Assembly: GCA_005893305.1 (NCBI GenBank) | Contig: VBOZ01000010.1 | Span: 3,312 to 67,311 of the forward strand | Origin: Candidatus Eisenbacteria bacterium | Lineage (GTDB): Bacteria > Eisenbacteria > RBG-16-71-46 > SZUA-252 | Direction of reading: 5' to 3' | DNA length: 64,000 nt | In this document: positions 17,498 to 25,931 of the stretch, piece by piece | Layout of the letters: each line of letters opens with the position of its first letter | Numbering within the stretch: position 1 is the first letter of the stretch | Made by a program: the position numbers and the translations under genes | The notes under the pieces: model-generated | Told to the model about the DNA's origin: nothing | The model's input: only the letters and a program-made list of their open reading frames with translations | Database searches by the model: none

Positions 17498-18160
17498 ATG
17501 CCTCGACCGTTGCCGCGATCCTTCTACGCGCGTCCCACGCTTACCGTCGCGCGCGAGATCCTGGGCTGCGTGCTCGTCCGAAAAATCGGCGCGGGAACGG
17601 AGCTGTGCGGGCGGATCGTGGAGGCGGAGGCGTACGTCGGAGAGGAAGACAAGGCGTGCCACGCCCGCGCCGGACGCACGCAGCGCACCGATCCGCTCTA
17701 CGGGCCCCCCGGCTTCGCGTACGTCTATCTCACGTACGGCATGCACTACATGCTGAACGCGGTCACGGAGCCGGCCGGTCGCCCCGCCGCGATCCTGATC
17801 CGCGCGGCCGAGCCGCTCCGAGGGCTCGAATCGATGGCGCGCGGTCGCGGATTTTCGTCCCGCGGCGCCGCCAAGCCCCAGGCGCTTGCGAGCGGACCGG
17901 CGAAACTCTGCCAGGCCTTTGGTATCGACTTGCGGCTGAACCGTACCGACCTGCGCGGCCCCGACCTCTGGATCGAGCCCGGGGAGCCGATCCCCGACTC
18001 GCGCGTCGCCGTGTCGCGGCGGATCGGATGCCATACCGCGCCCGCGCCCTGGGACCAGATCCCGTGGCGGTTCTACGAGGCCGAATCCCCGTTCGTGACG
18101 CCGGGCCGCGTGCTCCCTCGGAAAACTCAGGGTAGCCAACGCGCGCGGCATGGGGAATAA
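17498..18160 (+). CDS. mpg: DNA-3-methyladenine glycosylase (AAG/MPG family)
   Basis: 220 residues, the usual length for bacterial Aag-type glycosylases that excise 3-methyladenine, hypoxanthine and ethenoadenine. Conserved segments: PRSFYARPTLTVAREILGC, the catalytic Glu in RIVEAEAYVGEEDKACHA, GPPGFAYVYLTYGMHYMLN, RAAEPLRG, SGPAKLCQAFGID and, near the C-terminus, WRFYEAESPFVT. ATG 17498 has no SD; a -10 hexamer six nt upstream suggests leaderless expression. It is divergent from the MFS gene. Confidence 0.94.
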   Translation: MPRPLPRSFYARPTLTVAREILGCVLVRKIGAGTELCGRIVEAEAYVGEEDKACHARAGRTQRTDPLYGPPGFAYVYLTYGMHYMLNAVTEPAGRPAAILIRAAEPLRGLESMARGRGFSSRGAAKPQALASGPAKLCQAFGIDLRLNRTDLRGPDLWIEPGEPIPDSRVAVSRRIGCHTAPAPWDQIPWRFYEAESPFVTPGRVLPRKTQGSQRARHGE

Positions 18161-18276
18161 TCAGGGCTCCGCTAGGTCCCGCGCCGGAGCGGCCTTGAAG
18201 GCCGCGTCCCCTCGGGCCCGCGCGCGTCGTCCGGCCCTCTCGGGTCCGAATCCTACTCGCTCATCACGGGGGTCCC

Positions 18277-19539
18277 GTGTCCGGTCTGCTCTCAGAACAG
18301 AACTTGATGTGGCGCCAGCGCGCGCGCGAGGTCGCCGAGAAATACGTGCGCCCGAACGCGGCCAAGTACGACAAGGCGCAGGAGTACCCCTGGGATATCA
18401 AGGACGCGATCGCAAAGGCCGGGCTTCTCGGCGTCTGGATCCCTAAGGAATACGGCGGTTCCGGCGGGGGCGTCCTCGACCTCTGCATCTGCGTCGAGGA
18501 GTTGTCGCGGGCCTGCGGCGGCGTCGGAGTTCTCTACGCCGTGAACGCGCTCGGCACGTTCCCGCTCCTGGTGGGCGGGACCGAGGAGCAGAAGCACCGC
18601 TGGCTCACGCCCATCGCGAAGGGGGAGAAGCTCATCTCCTTCGGTCTCTCGGAGAAATTCGCCGGGAGCGACGCCGCGAGCCTTCGCGCGACGGCGGAGA
18701 AACAGGGCGACCACTACGTCCTGAACGGCGAGAAGAAGTGGAACACGAACGGCGGCGCGGCCGAAATCTACACCGTCTTCTGCGTCACCGATCCCGCCTC
18801 GAAATCGAGGCGCACCAGTGCCTTGATGCTCGAGAAGGGGATGCCCGGGTTCCGGATCGGCAAGGTCGAGGACAAGATGGGGATCCGCTGCGTCCCCGTC
18901 GTCGAGATCCACTTCGACAACTGCCGCGTACCCGAGAAGAATCTCCTCGGCGAAACGCCGGGCATGGGGTTCAAGCACGCGATGGCGACGCTCGACAAGG
19001 CGCGACCCGGCGTCGCCGCCCAGGCGGTCGGCCTCGCGCAGGGCGCCCTCGAGTACGCCATGGTGTACGCGGGACACCGCGAGCAGTTCGGCGCGCCGAT
19101 CTCCTCGTTCCAGATGATCCAGGCGATGCTCGCGGACATGGCGACCAAGGTCGAGGCCGCGCGAAATCTGGTCTACGTCGCCGCGATGGCGGTGGACACC
19201 GGGGCGCCCAACGTCTCCAAGCTCTCGGCCATGTGCAAGCTCTTCGCCACCGATGTCGCCATGGAGGTCACGACCAACGCCGTCCAGATCTTCGGCGGGT
19301 ACGGCTACATGCGCGATTATCCGATCGAAAAATACATGCGCGACGCGAAGATCACCCAGATCTACGAAGGGACGAACCAGGTGCAGCGCATGGTCGTCGC
19401 CCGCGCCCTCGTCAAGGAAGCGCTCTCGCTCAAATACCTGCTCGACTACATTCCCAAGGAAATCCAGCAGGGCGTGAACGATCCCGAGACGCTGGAGCGT
19501 CTCGCGGGCGAGCAGGCAAGCATCGTCAACGCAGAGTGA
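18277..19539 (+). CDS. acyl-CoA dehydrogenase
   Basis: 420-residue FAD flavoprotein of beta-oxidation or branched-chain amino-acid breakdown; it introduces the alpha-beta double bond into acyl-CoA and reduces ETF. Family signatures: SEKFAGSDAASLRATAEKQG with GEKKWNTNGG (FAD and substrate region ~125-160) and the C-terminal QIFGGYGYMRDYPIEKYMRD. The catalytic base is E364 in QIYEGTNQVQRM. The Glu364 position matches short/medium-chain enzymes rather than isovaleryl type. Start is GTG 18277. The 116 bp upstream hold only a small imperfect hairpin around CGGCCTTGAAGGCCG. Confidence 0.93.
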   Translation: MSGLLSEQNLMWRQRAREVAEKYVRPNAAKYDKAQEYPWDIKDAIAKAGLLGVWIPKEYGGSGGGVLDLCICVEELSRACGGVGVLYAVNALGTFPLLVGGTEEQKHRWLTPIAKGEKLISFGLSEKFAGSDAASLRATAEKQGDHYVLNGEKKWNTNGGAAEIYTVFCVTDPASKSRRTSALMLEKGMPGFRIGKVEDKMGIRCVPVVEIHFDNCRVPEKNLLGETPGMGFKHAMATLDKARPGVAAQAVGLAQGALEYAMVYAGHREQFGAPISSFQMIQAMLADMATKVEAARNLVYVAAMAVDTGAPNVSKLSAMCKLFATDVAMEVTTNAVQIFGGYGYMRDYPIEKYMRDAKITQIYEGTNQVQRMVVARALVKEALSLKYLLDYIPKEIQQGVNDPETLERLAGEQASIVNAE

Positions 19540-19590
19540 CCAGAGGTCCGGGCTCCCGGTCCTCGTGAAATTCCAAGAGGAGATCAGGAG

Positions 19591-20076
19591 ATGGAAGCCA
19601 CGATGGCTCAAACCGCGACTCTGAAGGTGGGGGACAAGGCCCCCGACTTCTCCCTCGTCGACCACACAAACAACAAGGTCACGCTCTCCTCGTTCCTCGG
19701 GAAGAAGAACGTGGCCCTGATCTTTCACCCACTCGCGTTCACGTCCGTCTGCTCGATCCAGATGCCCGGATACAGCAAGGAGCGCCAGACCTTCGACGGG
19801 CTGAACACGCAGGTGCTCGGGATCTCCGTCGACTCCGTTCCCGCCCACAAGGCCTGGGCGGACCAGCTCGGCGGCATCGACTACCCGATGCTCTCCGATT
19901 TCCATCCCCACGGCGAGGTGGCGAAGCAGTACGGCATCCTGCGCCCAGAGGGCTACGCGGAGCGCGCGACGTTCGTCATCGACACGAAGGGAATTGTCCG
20001 CTACATCGAGATCCACGAGATCGGCAAGCTGCCGGATCAATCCAAGCTGATCGAAGCGTTGAGGGACCTGAAGTGA
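19591..20076 (+). CDS. 1-Cys peroxiredoxin (AhpE/TSA-like)
   Basis: 161-residue thioredoxin-fold peroxidase. The active-site motif PLAFTSVC carries peroxidatic C54 (P47, T51, C54). There is no other cysteine in the protein, so it must be a 1-Cys enzyme regenerated by an external thiol. Further landmarks are GDKAPDFSLVD near the N-terminus and the Arg in EGYAERATFVID. Start ATG 19591 has AAGAGGAG 8 nt upstream. It follows acyl-CoA dehydrogenase by 51 bp and overlaps the next gene by 4 bp, so protection from flavoenzyme-derived peroxide is plausible. Confidence 0.92.
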   Translation: MEATMAQTATLKVGDKAPDFSLVDHTNNKVTLSSFLGKKNVALIFHPLAFTSVCSIQMPGYSKERQTFDGLNTQVLGISVDSVPAHKAWADQLGGIDYPMLSDFHPHGEVAKQYGILRPEGYAERATFVIDTKGIVRYIEIHEIGKLPDQSKLIEALRDLK

Positions 20077-20978
20077 GCGCGCGGAAGCGTGACGCGCTCG
20101 CCCGGTCGGCGATTCTCCTCGCCGGAACGGCGCTGATTCTCCTGGTCGCCGGTGCGATCGCGCACGGTGCCGCGCCGCCGGTCGCAAAGAAGAGCCCGGC
20201 TCCCGCCGCGGCGAAGAAGGCCGCGCCGCCTCCCGCCGCGAAGCCCAAGAGCCCGCCTCCGCCCTGCGAGATGGACGCCGAATCCAAGGAGGTCGTCCAG
20301 AGCCTCACCGACGCGATGGGGGGACAGCAGACGTGGGATCGTCTCCCCTATTTCCGCTTCGATTTCGTGGTCGTGAAGGACATGAAGGAGGTCACTCGGT
20401 TCAAGCATTGGTGGGATAAAGCGCACGGCCGCTGCCGCGTCGAGGGTCCGGACGATCAGGGGCAGACCGTCACCGCGATTTTCAATCTGGCCGACAAGAA
20501 GGGCAGGGCGTTCACCGACGGGATCGTCGAGACCGACACCACCAACGTCAAGAACATCATCGAGAACGGCTACGAGCGGTGGGTGAACGACACGTACTGG
20601 ATCATGATGCCGTTCAAGCTCCACGATCCTGGCACCCGCGTGAAACACGTGCGCGAGCAGCAGGACGCCGGCGGCGGGGAGACCTACGACGTTCTCGAGC
20701 TATCGTTCGCATCGGATGTCGGCCTCACACCCCACGACCGGTATTGGCTCTACGTGAACCAGAAAACCCACCTGATCGACCGGTGGGAGTTCGTCCTCAC
20801 CGGCCAGAAGCCGCCGCCTCAGGGCTCGACGTGGGAGTCCTGGACCTCGATCGGCCCGATCCAGCTGTCCCTCGCCCGTCGCTTCGCCGGGAAGCCGGTC
20901 ATGCTTCGCTTCGAAAACGTCGCTACCCCCACGATGATGGACGAGGCGGTCTTCACGAACTCACGGGTGAAGAACTAG
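20073..20978 (+). CDS. exported protein of unknown function with Ala/Pro/Lys-rich linker
   Basis: 301 residues from GTG 20073 (GTGA overlap with the peroxiredoxin stop). A signal/anchor helix at ~10-32 is followed by a low-complexity Ala-Pro-Lys segment ~33-65. A globular domain of about 230 residues comes next (QTWDRLPYFRFDFVVV, HWWDKAHGRCRVEG, LELSFASDVGLTPHDRYWLY, THLIDRWEFVLTG). The pattern of long beta strands ending in a solvent-exposed strand resembles lipoprotein-sorting (LolA/LppX-like) folds, but no motif proves this. No lipobox is visible. Function unknown. Confidence 0.7.
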   Translation: MSARKRDALARSAILLAGTALILLVAGAIAHGAAPPVAKKSPAPAAAKKAAPPPAAKPKSPPPPCEMDAESKEVVQSLTDAMGGQQTWDRLPYFRFDFVVVKDMKEVTRFKHWWDKAHGRCRVEGPDDQGQTVTAIFNLADKKGRAFTDGIVETDTTNVKNIIENGYERWVNDTYWIMMPFKLHDPGTRVKHVREQQDAGGGETYDVLELSFASDVGLTPHDRYWLYVNQKTHLIDRWEFVLTGQKPPPQGSTWESWTSIGPIQLSLARRFAGKPVMLRFENVATPTMMDEAVFTNSRVKN

Positions 20979-20984
20979 TAGAGC

Positions 20985-23942
20985 TCAGATCAGGTCGCGC
21001 AAGAAGCGGCTCAGCTTACGGAGCAGGCCACTGGTTTCGGGAAAGTAGGCGTGCAGGTCCTCCGCCCGCTCGGGCCACGTGCAGGTACCCATGATGAGGC
21101 CGAGGTCGATCAGGGTCGGAAGGCACTGGTCGCCGGCGACGGCGGTCAGGTCCTCTCCATCGAGCAACAGGCTCCGGCGGTCCTGGTTGTGGGATCCGAT
21201 CGTGGAGAGGAAGATGGCCTTCTCTTTCTCCGCCCGGACGGCTCGACCGACGGAATCCGGCGGTTCCCCCAGCGTCTGACGCCGACGCGCCTCGAGGTAC
21301 CTAGAGAGCGCGAATGCCCACTCCTCGCTGCTCAGGGATCGGAGCGCCGCCTCATTCGCGAATATCTGCATCTTCATATGAAGCTGCGGCTTGCAGGGCT
21401 TTCCAGCCGGGAGGATGTGAGCCGGACCCGGATAGCTTTGGCAGAGCCGTCCGTACTCGTCGCGCAGCCCCTGAATGGCGGCTGGGTCGAACGCGACGCG
21501 ATCCTGGCAGGGAGTGTTCCGCCACCCATTAGCGAACAAGCGGTAGAGGAGCGCGCTGACGTCGTCCACGTCCCGGTCATCGGTGTAGAGGCCGACCCGA
21601 AGCGTGCCTCCGGCATCGCGGATGGCACCGTCCAACAGCTCCGCCGAGCGCGCCAGCGACCACAGCGTCTGGTGCATCAATCCCAGCGTGGGCAGCGCGC
21701 TGCTGGGCGCGTTCTCGCTGGCGGGCGCGATCGGGAATGCGTGGCAGCCACGTAAAGCGGCCGAGAGGAACATTCCGGCCCAGAAGTCGCTCGCCCAGAG
21801 CGAGTCCGGCGCTACGATCACCGTGCCTCGCAGCATGAGGTTGTAAATCGTCGCCTTCAGAACGGAAGCCTGCTTCGAGCGAAATCCCGTCCCGTTCGTG
21901 ACGGTGAGCACGCTCGCGGTCCATCCCGCGGACCGCAGCGAGTCGCACATGCCCTCGTATTCCGCCGGATACGGTCGCGCGCGAAGGAAGAGTGGGATCT
22001 CCTCGGGGCGTACGCCCTGAGAGATCAGAAGCTCGCGGGCCTCCGCTTTCAGGTGGACGGCCTCGGTCCCGCGGAGAACCATGCTTCGGTCCTCCCATTG
22101 CGGGCCGACGTAGTGCTCCCCGACCCCGAGCCCCGTGAATATCGCCTCCCCGGAAGCAGGGTCGAGCTCGGTCACGTCTCGAAACGCGAGCTTCGTGTGA
22201 TCGCGCATGACCATGTCGTCGATGTACGTCGGGTCGAACGGGTTGGTGATCGCGACCTGCACCCGCACGCGGCTCCGCAAATATTCCACGCCCCGGCTCC
22301 GCATGGCGGGCGAGCTCTCGACGGCCCGCCGCAGGCGCTCGAGGCTCGTGCGCACCCGTGCCTCGAGATCCTTATCCGACAATCGCGGCGCTTCCGCGGT
22401 GCCGAGGTGCTCCAGGAACGAGACGACCTCCCGCGAGCCGTTCGTCCGGAAGTAGTGCTCGTCGAGGAGTATGAGGAAGTGGGGAAGCTCCTCGCGCTCC
22501 CCTCGATCGATGGCTTGGATCGCCCGCACGAACGAGCCGACGTAGCCGTCGATCGCCAACGACCAGGCGATCCGGTCAGGGCCCTTCTCTCCATTCCGTC
22601 CGCTGTAGTCGTGAATCCACAGGACGTGATAATTCCGCGTCTCCAAGATGGACCGGCGGAGCTCTATGTAGAACTGCTCATTCAGCACGTACCGGACGTC
22701 GTTTGCCGAGGTGAAGCTCCGCCCCACAACATCGCCTATGACCGCGTCCAGCTCGGACTGGGAGTCGTATTCCTCTGGGCGAAGGCCATAGTTCAGAGGG
22801 AGCCAAACGAGCCGCCACGTCTTCCAGCGATCCCTGGCGGCATGCGCGACCGCGCCGAGCTGCTCCAGCACTTGGCGGTAGACCTCGAGGACCCCATCTC
22901 TCTGCGCGGCTCCAACGCGAAGATCACCTCGATCCAGCGATGCTGAGAATTCGACGTACGCCTCCTCCAGGAGTCCGCTCAGATCGCCCGGCTTCTTGAT
23001 GCGGCCGAGAAGGCGGTTGTTCGGAATGATCACGCGATGCAGCAGCACTCGGCGCGCCTCCGACGCGAGCGCCTCTCCCAGGTCCGAATCCCCGCCAGCC
23101 GCGATCGAGAACGCGGCGCGCAGGTTCGCGTGATAGGTCGAATCCTCCGCGGCGAACGAGTGGCCGGGCATGCGCAGATGATCGTTGAGCGTCGCTGCCG
23201 CGAGCTCCAACGCGCGTCGACCCTTCTTGGTCGTCGGGTTCCGCGGCGTCTGGTTGGGCGTCATGAGCCGGTCCACCCAGACCATGGCGTGGCGCACGTT
23301 GGCGACCTCGGCCGCGGGCCAAGCCGCTGGCGAAACCGCGAGCGGGCGGGGGAGCGTTCCTCGAGGCATCGCCACCGCAGCGTTGCGGGGTCGAGTGGCC
23401 CGGTATCGCGGCCACGGATACGGCATCTTGATCCCCGCCTCGAGCCGCCTCAGGGTTGGGGTGTAGTCGATGCGCAGGCGATCGCCACGCCCGAGTATCC
23501 CGCCCCGCCGGGGCGCCCCCTGAAGCGAGAGCTTGAAGTAGGAATTTCCGTCGTGAAAGTCATGCTCGAATCCGCAGCGGAGCACCGGCAATTTCAAGGA
23601 TGCGCCGACCGTGCCCCGGGATACGCGGTCCATGCGTCCATAGGTGCCCTCGACGGCGAGATCCAGGAGACCGAAGTGTGGGAGCGCCAATCTTGATTCG
23701 ACGTCCGTCAGAAAGCGCAGCGTGGGACGCTCCGATCGAAACCCGTATCCGCCCAACGACCCCCAGTCGAATCGAAACTGCGGGGGCTGGCCGATCGGAA
23801 GCTCTGCCGCAGCAGGACCGGGAAATGCGGGATCCCGCGCGGAGTCGATCGCCGCGGTTGCGGGGACCGCTGCGAACGAATGGGCGACGAGAACGATTGA
23901 GAGCGTGAACGAGAGCCGGGGGAGAGGGGAGCTCGACTTCAT
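20985..23942 (-). CDS. very large secreted phospholipase-D-like protein
   Basis: 985 residues. Signal peptide ~1-30. Residues ~50-170 look like a short stretch of outer-membrane-type beta strands (RFDWGSLGGYGFRSERPTLR). A helical central region follows. A PLD-like C-terminal part has H855-x-K857 in PQLHMKMQIFANEA and GSHNQDRRS (~916-924), which together match the second half of an HKD site. A first-half candidate is WIHDYSGRNGEKGPD (~442-456). The classical HxKxxxxD is degenerate: the Asp is not at its usual distance. A TTGACA promoter lies just upstream. It could be a secreted phospholipase or nuclease-fold enzyme, or a catalytically altered relative; substrate unknown. Confidence 0.6.
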   Translation of the reverse strand: MKSSSPLPRLSFTLSIVLVAHSFAAVPATAAIDSARDPAFPGPAAAELPIGQPPQFRFDWGSLGGYGFRSERPTLRFLTDVESRLALPHFGLLDLAVEGTYGRMDRVSRGTVGASLKLPVLRCGFEHDFHDGNSYFKLSLQGAPRRGGILGRGDRLRIDYTPTLRRLEAGIKMPYPWPRYRATRPRNAAVAMPRGTLPRPLAVSPAAWPAAEVANVRHAMVWVDRLMTPNQTPRNPTTKKGRRALELAAATLNDHLRMPGHSFAAEDSTYHANLRAAFSIAAGGDSDLGEALASEARRVLLHRVIIPNNRLLGRIKKPGDLSGLLEEAYVEFSASLDRGDLRVGAAQRDGVLEVYRQVLEQLGAVAHAARDRWKTWRLVWLPLNYGLRPEEYDSQSELDAVIGDVVGRSFTSANDVRYVLNEQFYIELRRSILETRNYHVLWIHDYSGRNGEKGPDRIAWSLAIDGYVGSFVRAIQAIDRGEREELPHFLILLDEHYFRTNGSREVVSFLEHLGTAEAPRLSDKDLEARVRTSLERLRRAVESSPAMRSRGVEYLRSRVRVQVAITNPFDPTYIDDMVMRDHTKLAFRDVTELDPASGEAIFTGLGVGEHYVGPQWEDRSMVLRGTEAVHLKAEARELLISQGVRPEEIPLFLRARPYPAEYEGMCDSLRSAGWTASVLTVTNGTGFRSKQASVLKATIYNLMLRGTVIVAPDSLWASDFWAGMFLSAALRGCHAFPIAPASENAPSSALPTLGLMHQTLWSLARSAELLDGAIRDAGGTLRVGLYTDDRDVDDVSALLYRLFANGWRNTPCQDRVAFDPAAIQGLRDEYGRLCQSYPGPAHILPAGKPCKPQLHMKMQIFANEAALRSLSSEEWAFALSRYLEARRRQTLGEPPDSVGRAVRAEKEKAIFLSTIGSHNQDRRSLLLDGEDLTAVAGDQCLPTLIDLGLIMGTCTWPERAEDLHAYFPETSGLLRKLSRFLRDLI

Positions 23943-23971
23943 GTGCCCTCCACTTCTTCGTGGGACGCCTC

Positions 23972-24000
23972 ATTCAATGCTCGATCGGAGTCGGTGTCAA
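23972..24000 (-). promoter_or_regulatory. consensus-like promoter of the PLD-like gene
   Basis: Reverse strand: -35 TTGACA (23995-24000, perfect), 17-nt spacer, -10 TTGAAT (23972-23977). Predicted start ~23965, 23-nt leader to ATG 23942. Confidence 0.6.
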
Positions 24001-24079
24001 TGGATGCATCCCGGCCCGCCGGTCGCCTTGCCCTGTTTCGCCAGGAGAATTTGCAGTCGGCTGGGGTAAGGCAGGACAT

Positions 24080-24934
24080 ATGAGGTCCCGCTCGTGGCTG
24101 GCAGTGGTTCTCGTGTCCGCGGCCGGAGCGGGATATGTCGCACCCACCAACGCCAAACTTGCGATCGACCCCTTGCTCTATCCTGAGCCCCCGCGCAACG
24201 CGATCACGTTCTGGGGGCACGCCTGCGCGTACATCGACATCGGCGGTTTTGGCATCGTGACCGATCCGGTGTTCGCGCGAAGGTATGCCGTCATCCGACG
24301 CCGGCTGATCGCGGCCCCACCCCGAGAGTCGTTCGATCAGGCCGAGGTGGTGCTGATCTCGCACGCGCACCAGGATCATCTGAATCCGAAAACACTCGCC
24401 CGCTTCACGCCAGGGACGATCGTGCTCTGTCCCCGGCCGGCGGCCAAGTACGTAGCGGGATTGGGACTCCGCGTTCTCGTGATGAGGCCCGGTGACGAAT
24501 TCGACTTTCCAGGAGGGACCATCGTGGCGGTGGCCGCGCATCACCCCGGTGGGCGCCACTCGCTGAAGGCCCGCTCGGATGGACGCGCTCTCGGCTACAT
24601 CATCCGCGGCCCGAGGAACACGATCTACTACAGCGGCGATACGGATTACTTCCCCGGAATCGCCGCGATCGGATCCAAATACCGGCCCGACATCGCGCTC
24701 CTCAACATCAACGCCCACCTCCATTCCGAGGACGCGGTCTTCGCGATCGCGGGTCTCGGGATGCCGTCGGTCGTGCCCATGCACCTCGGTGCATACGACG
24801 GCAAGAGCACGCGCCTTGGTCCTCGCTGGCGCGCGGAGCTGGTCGGGGCGCTGGGCTCCACCATCGTGCCCCTCGAAGTTGGGGAGAGCATTTCACTCTC
24901 GCCGTCCGCGCGGGATTCGGCTGCCCATCGATGA
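24080..24934 (+). CDS. exported MBL-fold metallo-hydrolase (UlaG/NAPE-PLD-like)
   Basis: 284 residues. Signal peptide ~1-22 (MRSRSWLAVVLVSAAGAG). The metallo-beta-lactamase fold has the complete metal motif HAHQDH (H94, H96, D98, H99), an aspartate in YYSGDTDYF and a C-terminal His in VVPMHLGAYDG. The order FWGHACAYIDIGG-FGIVTDPVF resembles the UlaG/NAPE-hydrolysing phospholipase D branch. Start ATG 24080 is taken because it begins the signal peptide; no strong SD is present. It is divergent from the PLD-like gene, 137 bp away, hinting at a shared role in lipid or phosphodiester turnover (inference). Confidence 0.82.
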   Translation: MRSRSWLAVVLVSAAGAGYVAPTNAKLAIDPLLYPEPPRNAITFWGHACAYIDIGGFGIVTDPVFARRYAVIRRRLIAAPPRESFDQAEVVLISHAHQDHLNPKTLARFTPGTIVLCPRPAAKYVAGLGLRVLVMRPGDEFDFPGGTIVAVAAHHPGGRHSLKARSDGRALGYIIRGPRNTIYYSGDTDYFPGIAAIGSKYRPDIALLNINAHLHSEDAVFAIAGLGMPSVVPMHLGAYDGKSTRLGPRWRAELVGALGSTIVPLEVGESISLSPSARDSAAHR

Positions 24935-24940
24935 CCCCGC

Positions 24941-24969
24941 TTGAACGGCGCCCCGACAGCGGTTAGGAT
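24941..24969 (+). promoter_or_regulatory. promoter of the bcp-pyk transcript
   Basis: -35 TTGAAC (24941-24946), 17-nt spacer, -10 TAGGAT (24964-24969). An SD (GGAGG, 25010-25014) precedes ATG 25024. Confidence 0.5.
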
Positions 24970-25023
24970 GCCCCGCGAAGGCAACGATTTCGGCCCATCC
25001 ACCCCCTTCGGAGGGTGCCAACC

Positions 25024-25931
25024 ATGGCCAAGAAGCCATCGGCCCGCAGGCCAAAGAAATCGGCCAAGTCACGGAAGTCTAAATCTCACAAGCAGATAAA
25101 GAGGAAACGATCGGTGCCGACGAAGCCGAAGGGAAGCGCCAGGAAGAAGCCCGCAGCGCGCACAACACGTCCAAAATCGAGCGCCGCTGCCAAAGCAAAG
25201 GCCCGTCCCGCTACCAAGCCGAAGCCAGCCTCGAAGGCGAAGGCGCCTCCTAGGCCGATGCCTCAGGCGGCAAGGGCGGCGAAAGCGCCCGTCATGGGCA
25301 GGTCGAAGATGTCGGCGCGCTCGGGCGGTAGGACGGGAGGCTCGGGGCAGGGAGCGCTGGAGTTCGAATCCGAGCCCACCATGAGCACGTACACGGAGCC
25401 GCCGGTCAACGTCCCGCCCGCGCCGCGACGCCGGTCGGCCGCGAAGCCTGGCTCGCCCGATTGGCCGGGCGAGAGCCTGACCGTGGGCATGATGGCGCCG
25501 GAGTTCTCGCTTCCGAGCACGCTCGGCCGGAAGATCTCGCTCAATGAATTCCGGGGAAGCGCGTCATTCTCTACTTCTACCCGAAGGACGACACGCCGGG
25601 CTGCACGATGGAAGCCTGCGCGTTCCGCGACCACCTCCCGCGGATCCAGACAAAGGGCGCCGTGGTGCTCGGGGTCAGCCTCGATGACGAGCTGAGCCAC
25701 CAGCGATTCACGCAGAAGTACAACCTGCCGTTCCCGCTCCTCTCGGACGTCGACGCCGCAGTGTCGCGCCAGTACGGGACGTACAAGGAGAAGAATCTCT
25801 ACGGCCGGAGCTACTGGGGGATCGAGCGAACGACGTTCGTGATCGACCGCGAGGGTCGCGTCGAGAACGTCTTCCGGCGCGTCAAGGTTGAGGGGCACGC
25901 CGAGGAGGTCATGGCGACGCTCGCCGTCTAG
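25024..25931 (+). pseudogene. Bcp-type peroxiredoxin with Lys/Ala/Pro-rich N-terminal extension, interrupted by a -1 frameshift
   Basis: Start ATG 25024 (GGAGG 9 nt upstream). The first ~100 codons encode a Lys/Ala/Pro/Arg-rich, histone-H1/AlgP-like tail (AKKPSARRPKKSAKSRKSKS). A short linker is followed by a Bcp/AhpC-TSA domain beginning SLTVGMMAPEFSLPSTLGRK. The frame breaks at the G run 25553-25556 (CCGGGGAAG). With one extra G the reading continues as GKRVILYFYPKDDTPGCTME, giving the peroxidatic Cys, then the whole domain to the stop at 25929-25931. The original-frame product would end at 25695 with nonsense sequence. Either a homopolymer sequencing error or a real lesion; all downstream codons still look selected. 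pyk starts inside the stop codon. Confidence 0.8.

Noticed and set aside
18292-20187. 631-aa reverse frame opposite acyl-CoA dehydrogenase and peroxiredoxin
   Set aside because: Charged, low-similarity composition typical of antisense frames; both genes on the other strand have complete family motifs.
25608-25931. Independent 107-aa peroxiredoxin gene starting at an internal ATG
   Set aside because: The ATG lies at the Met just after the peroxidatic Cys region, and the preceding bases in the same frame encode the missing Bcp N-terminus, so it is the second half of a frameshifted gene.
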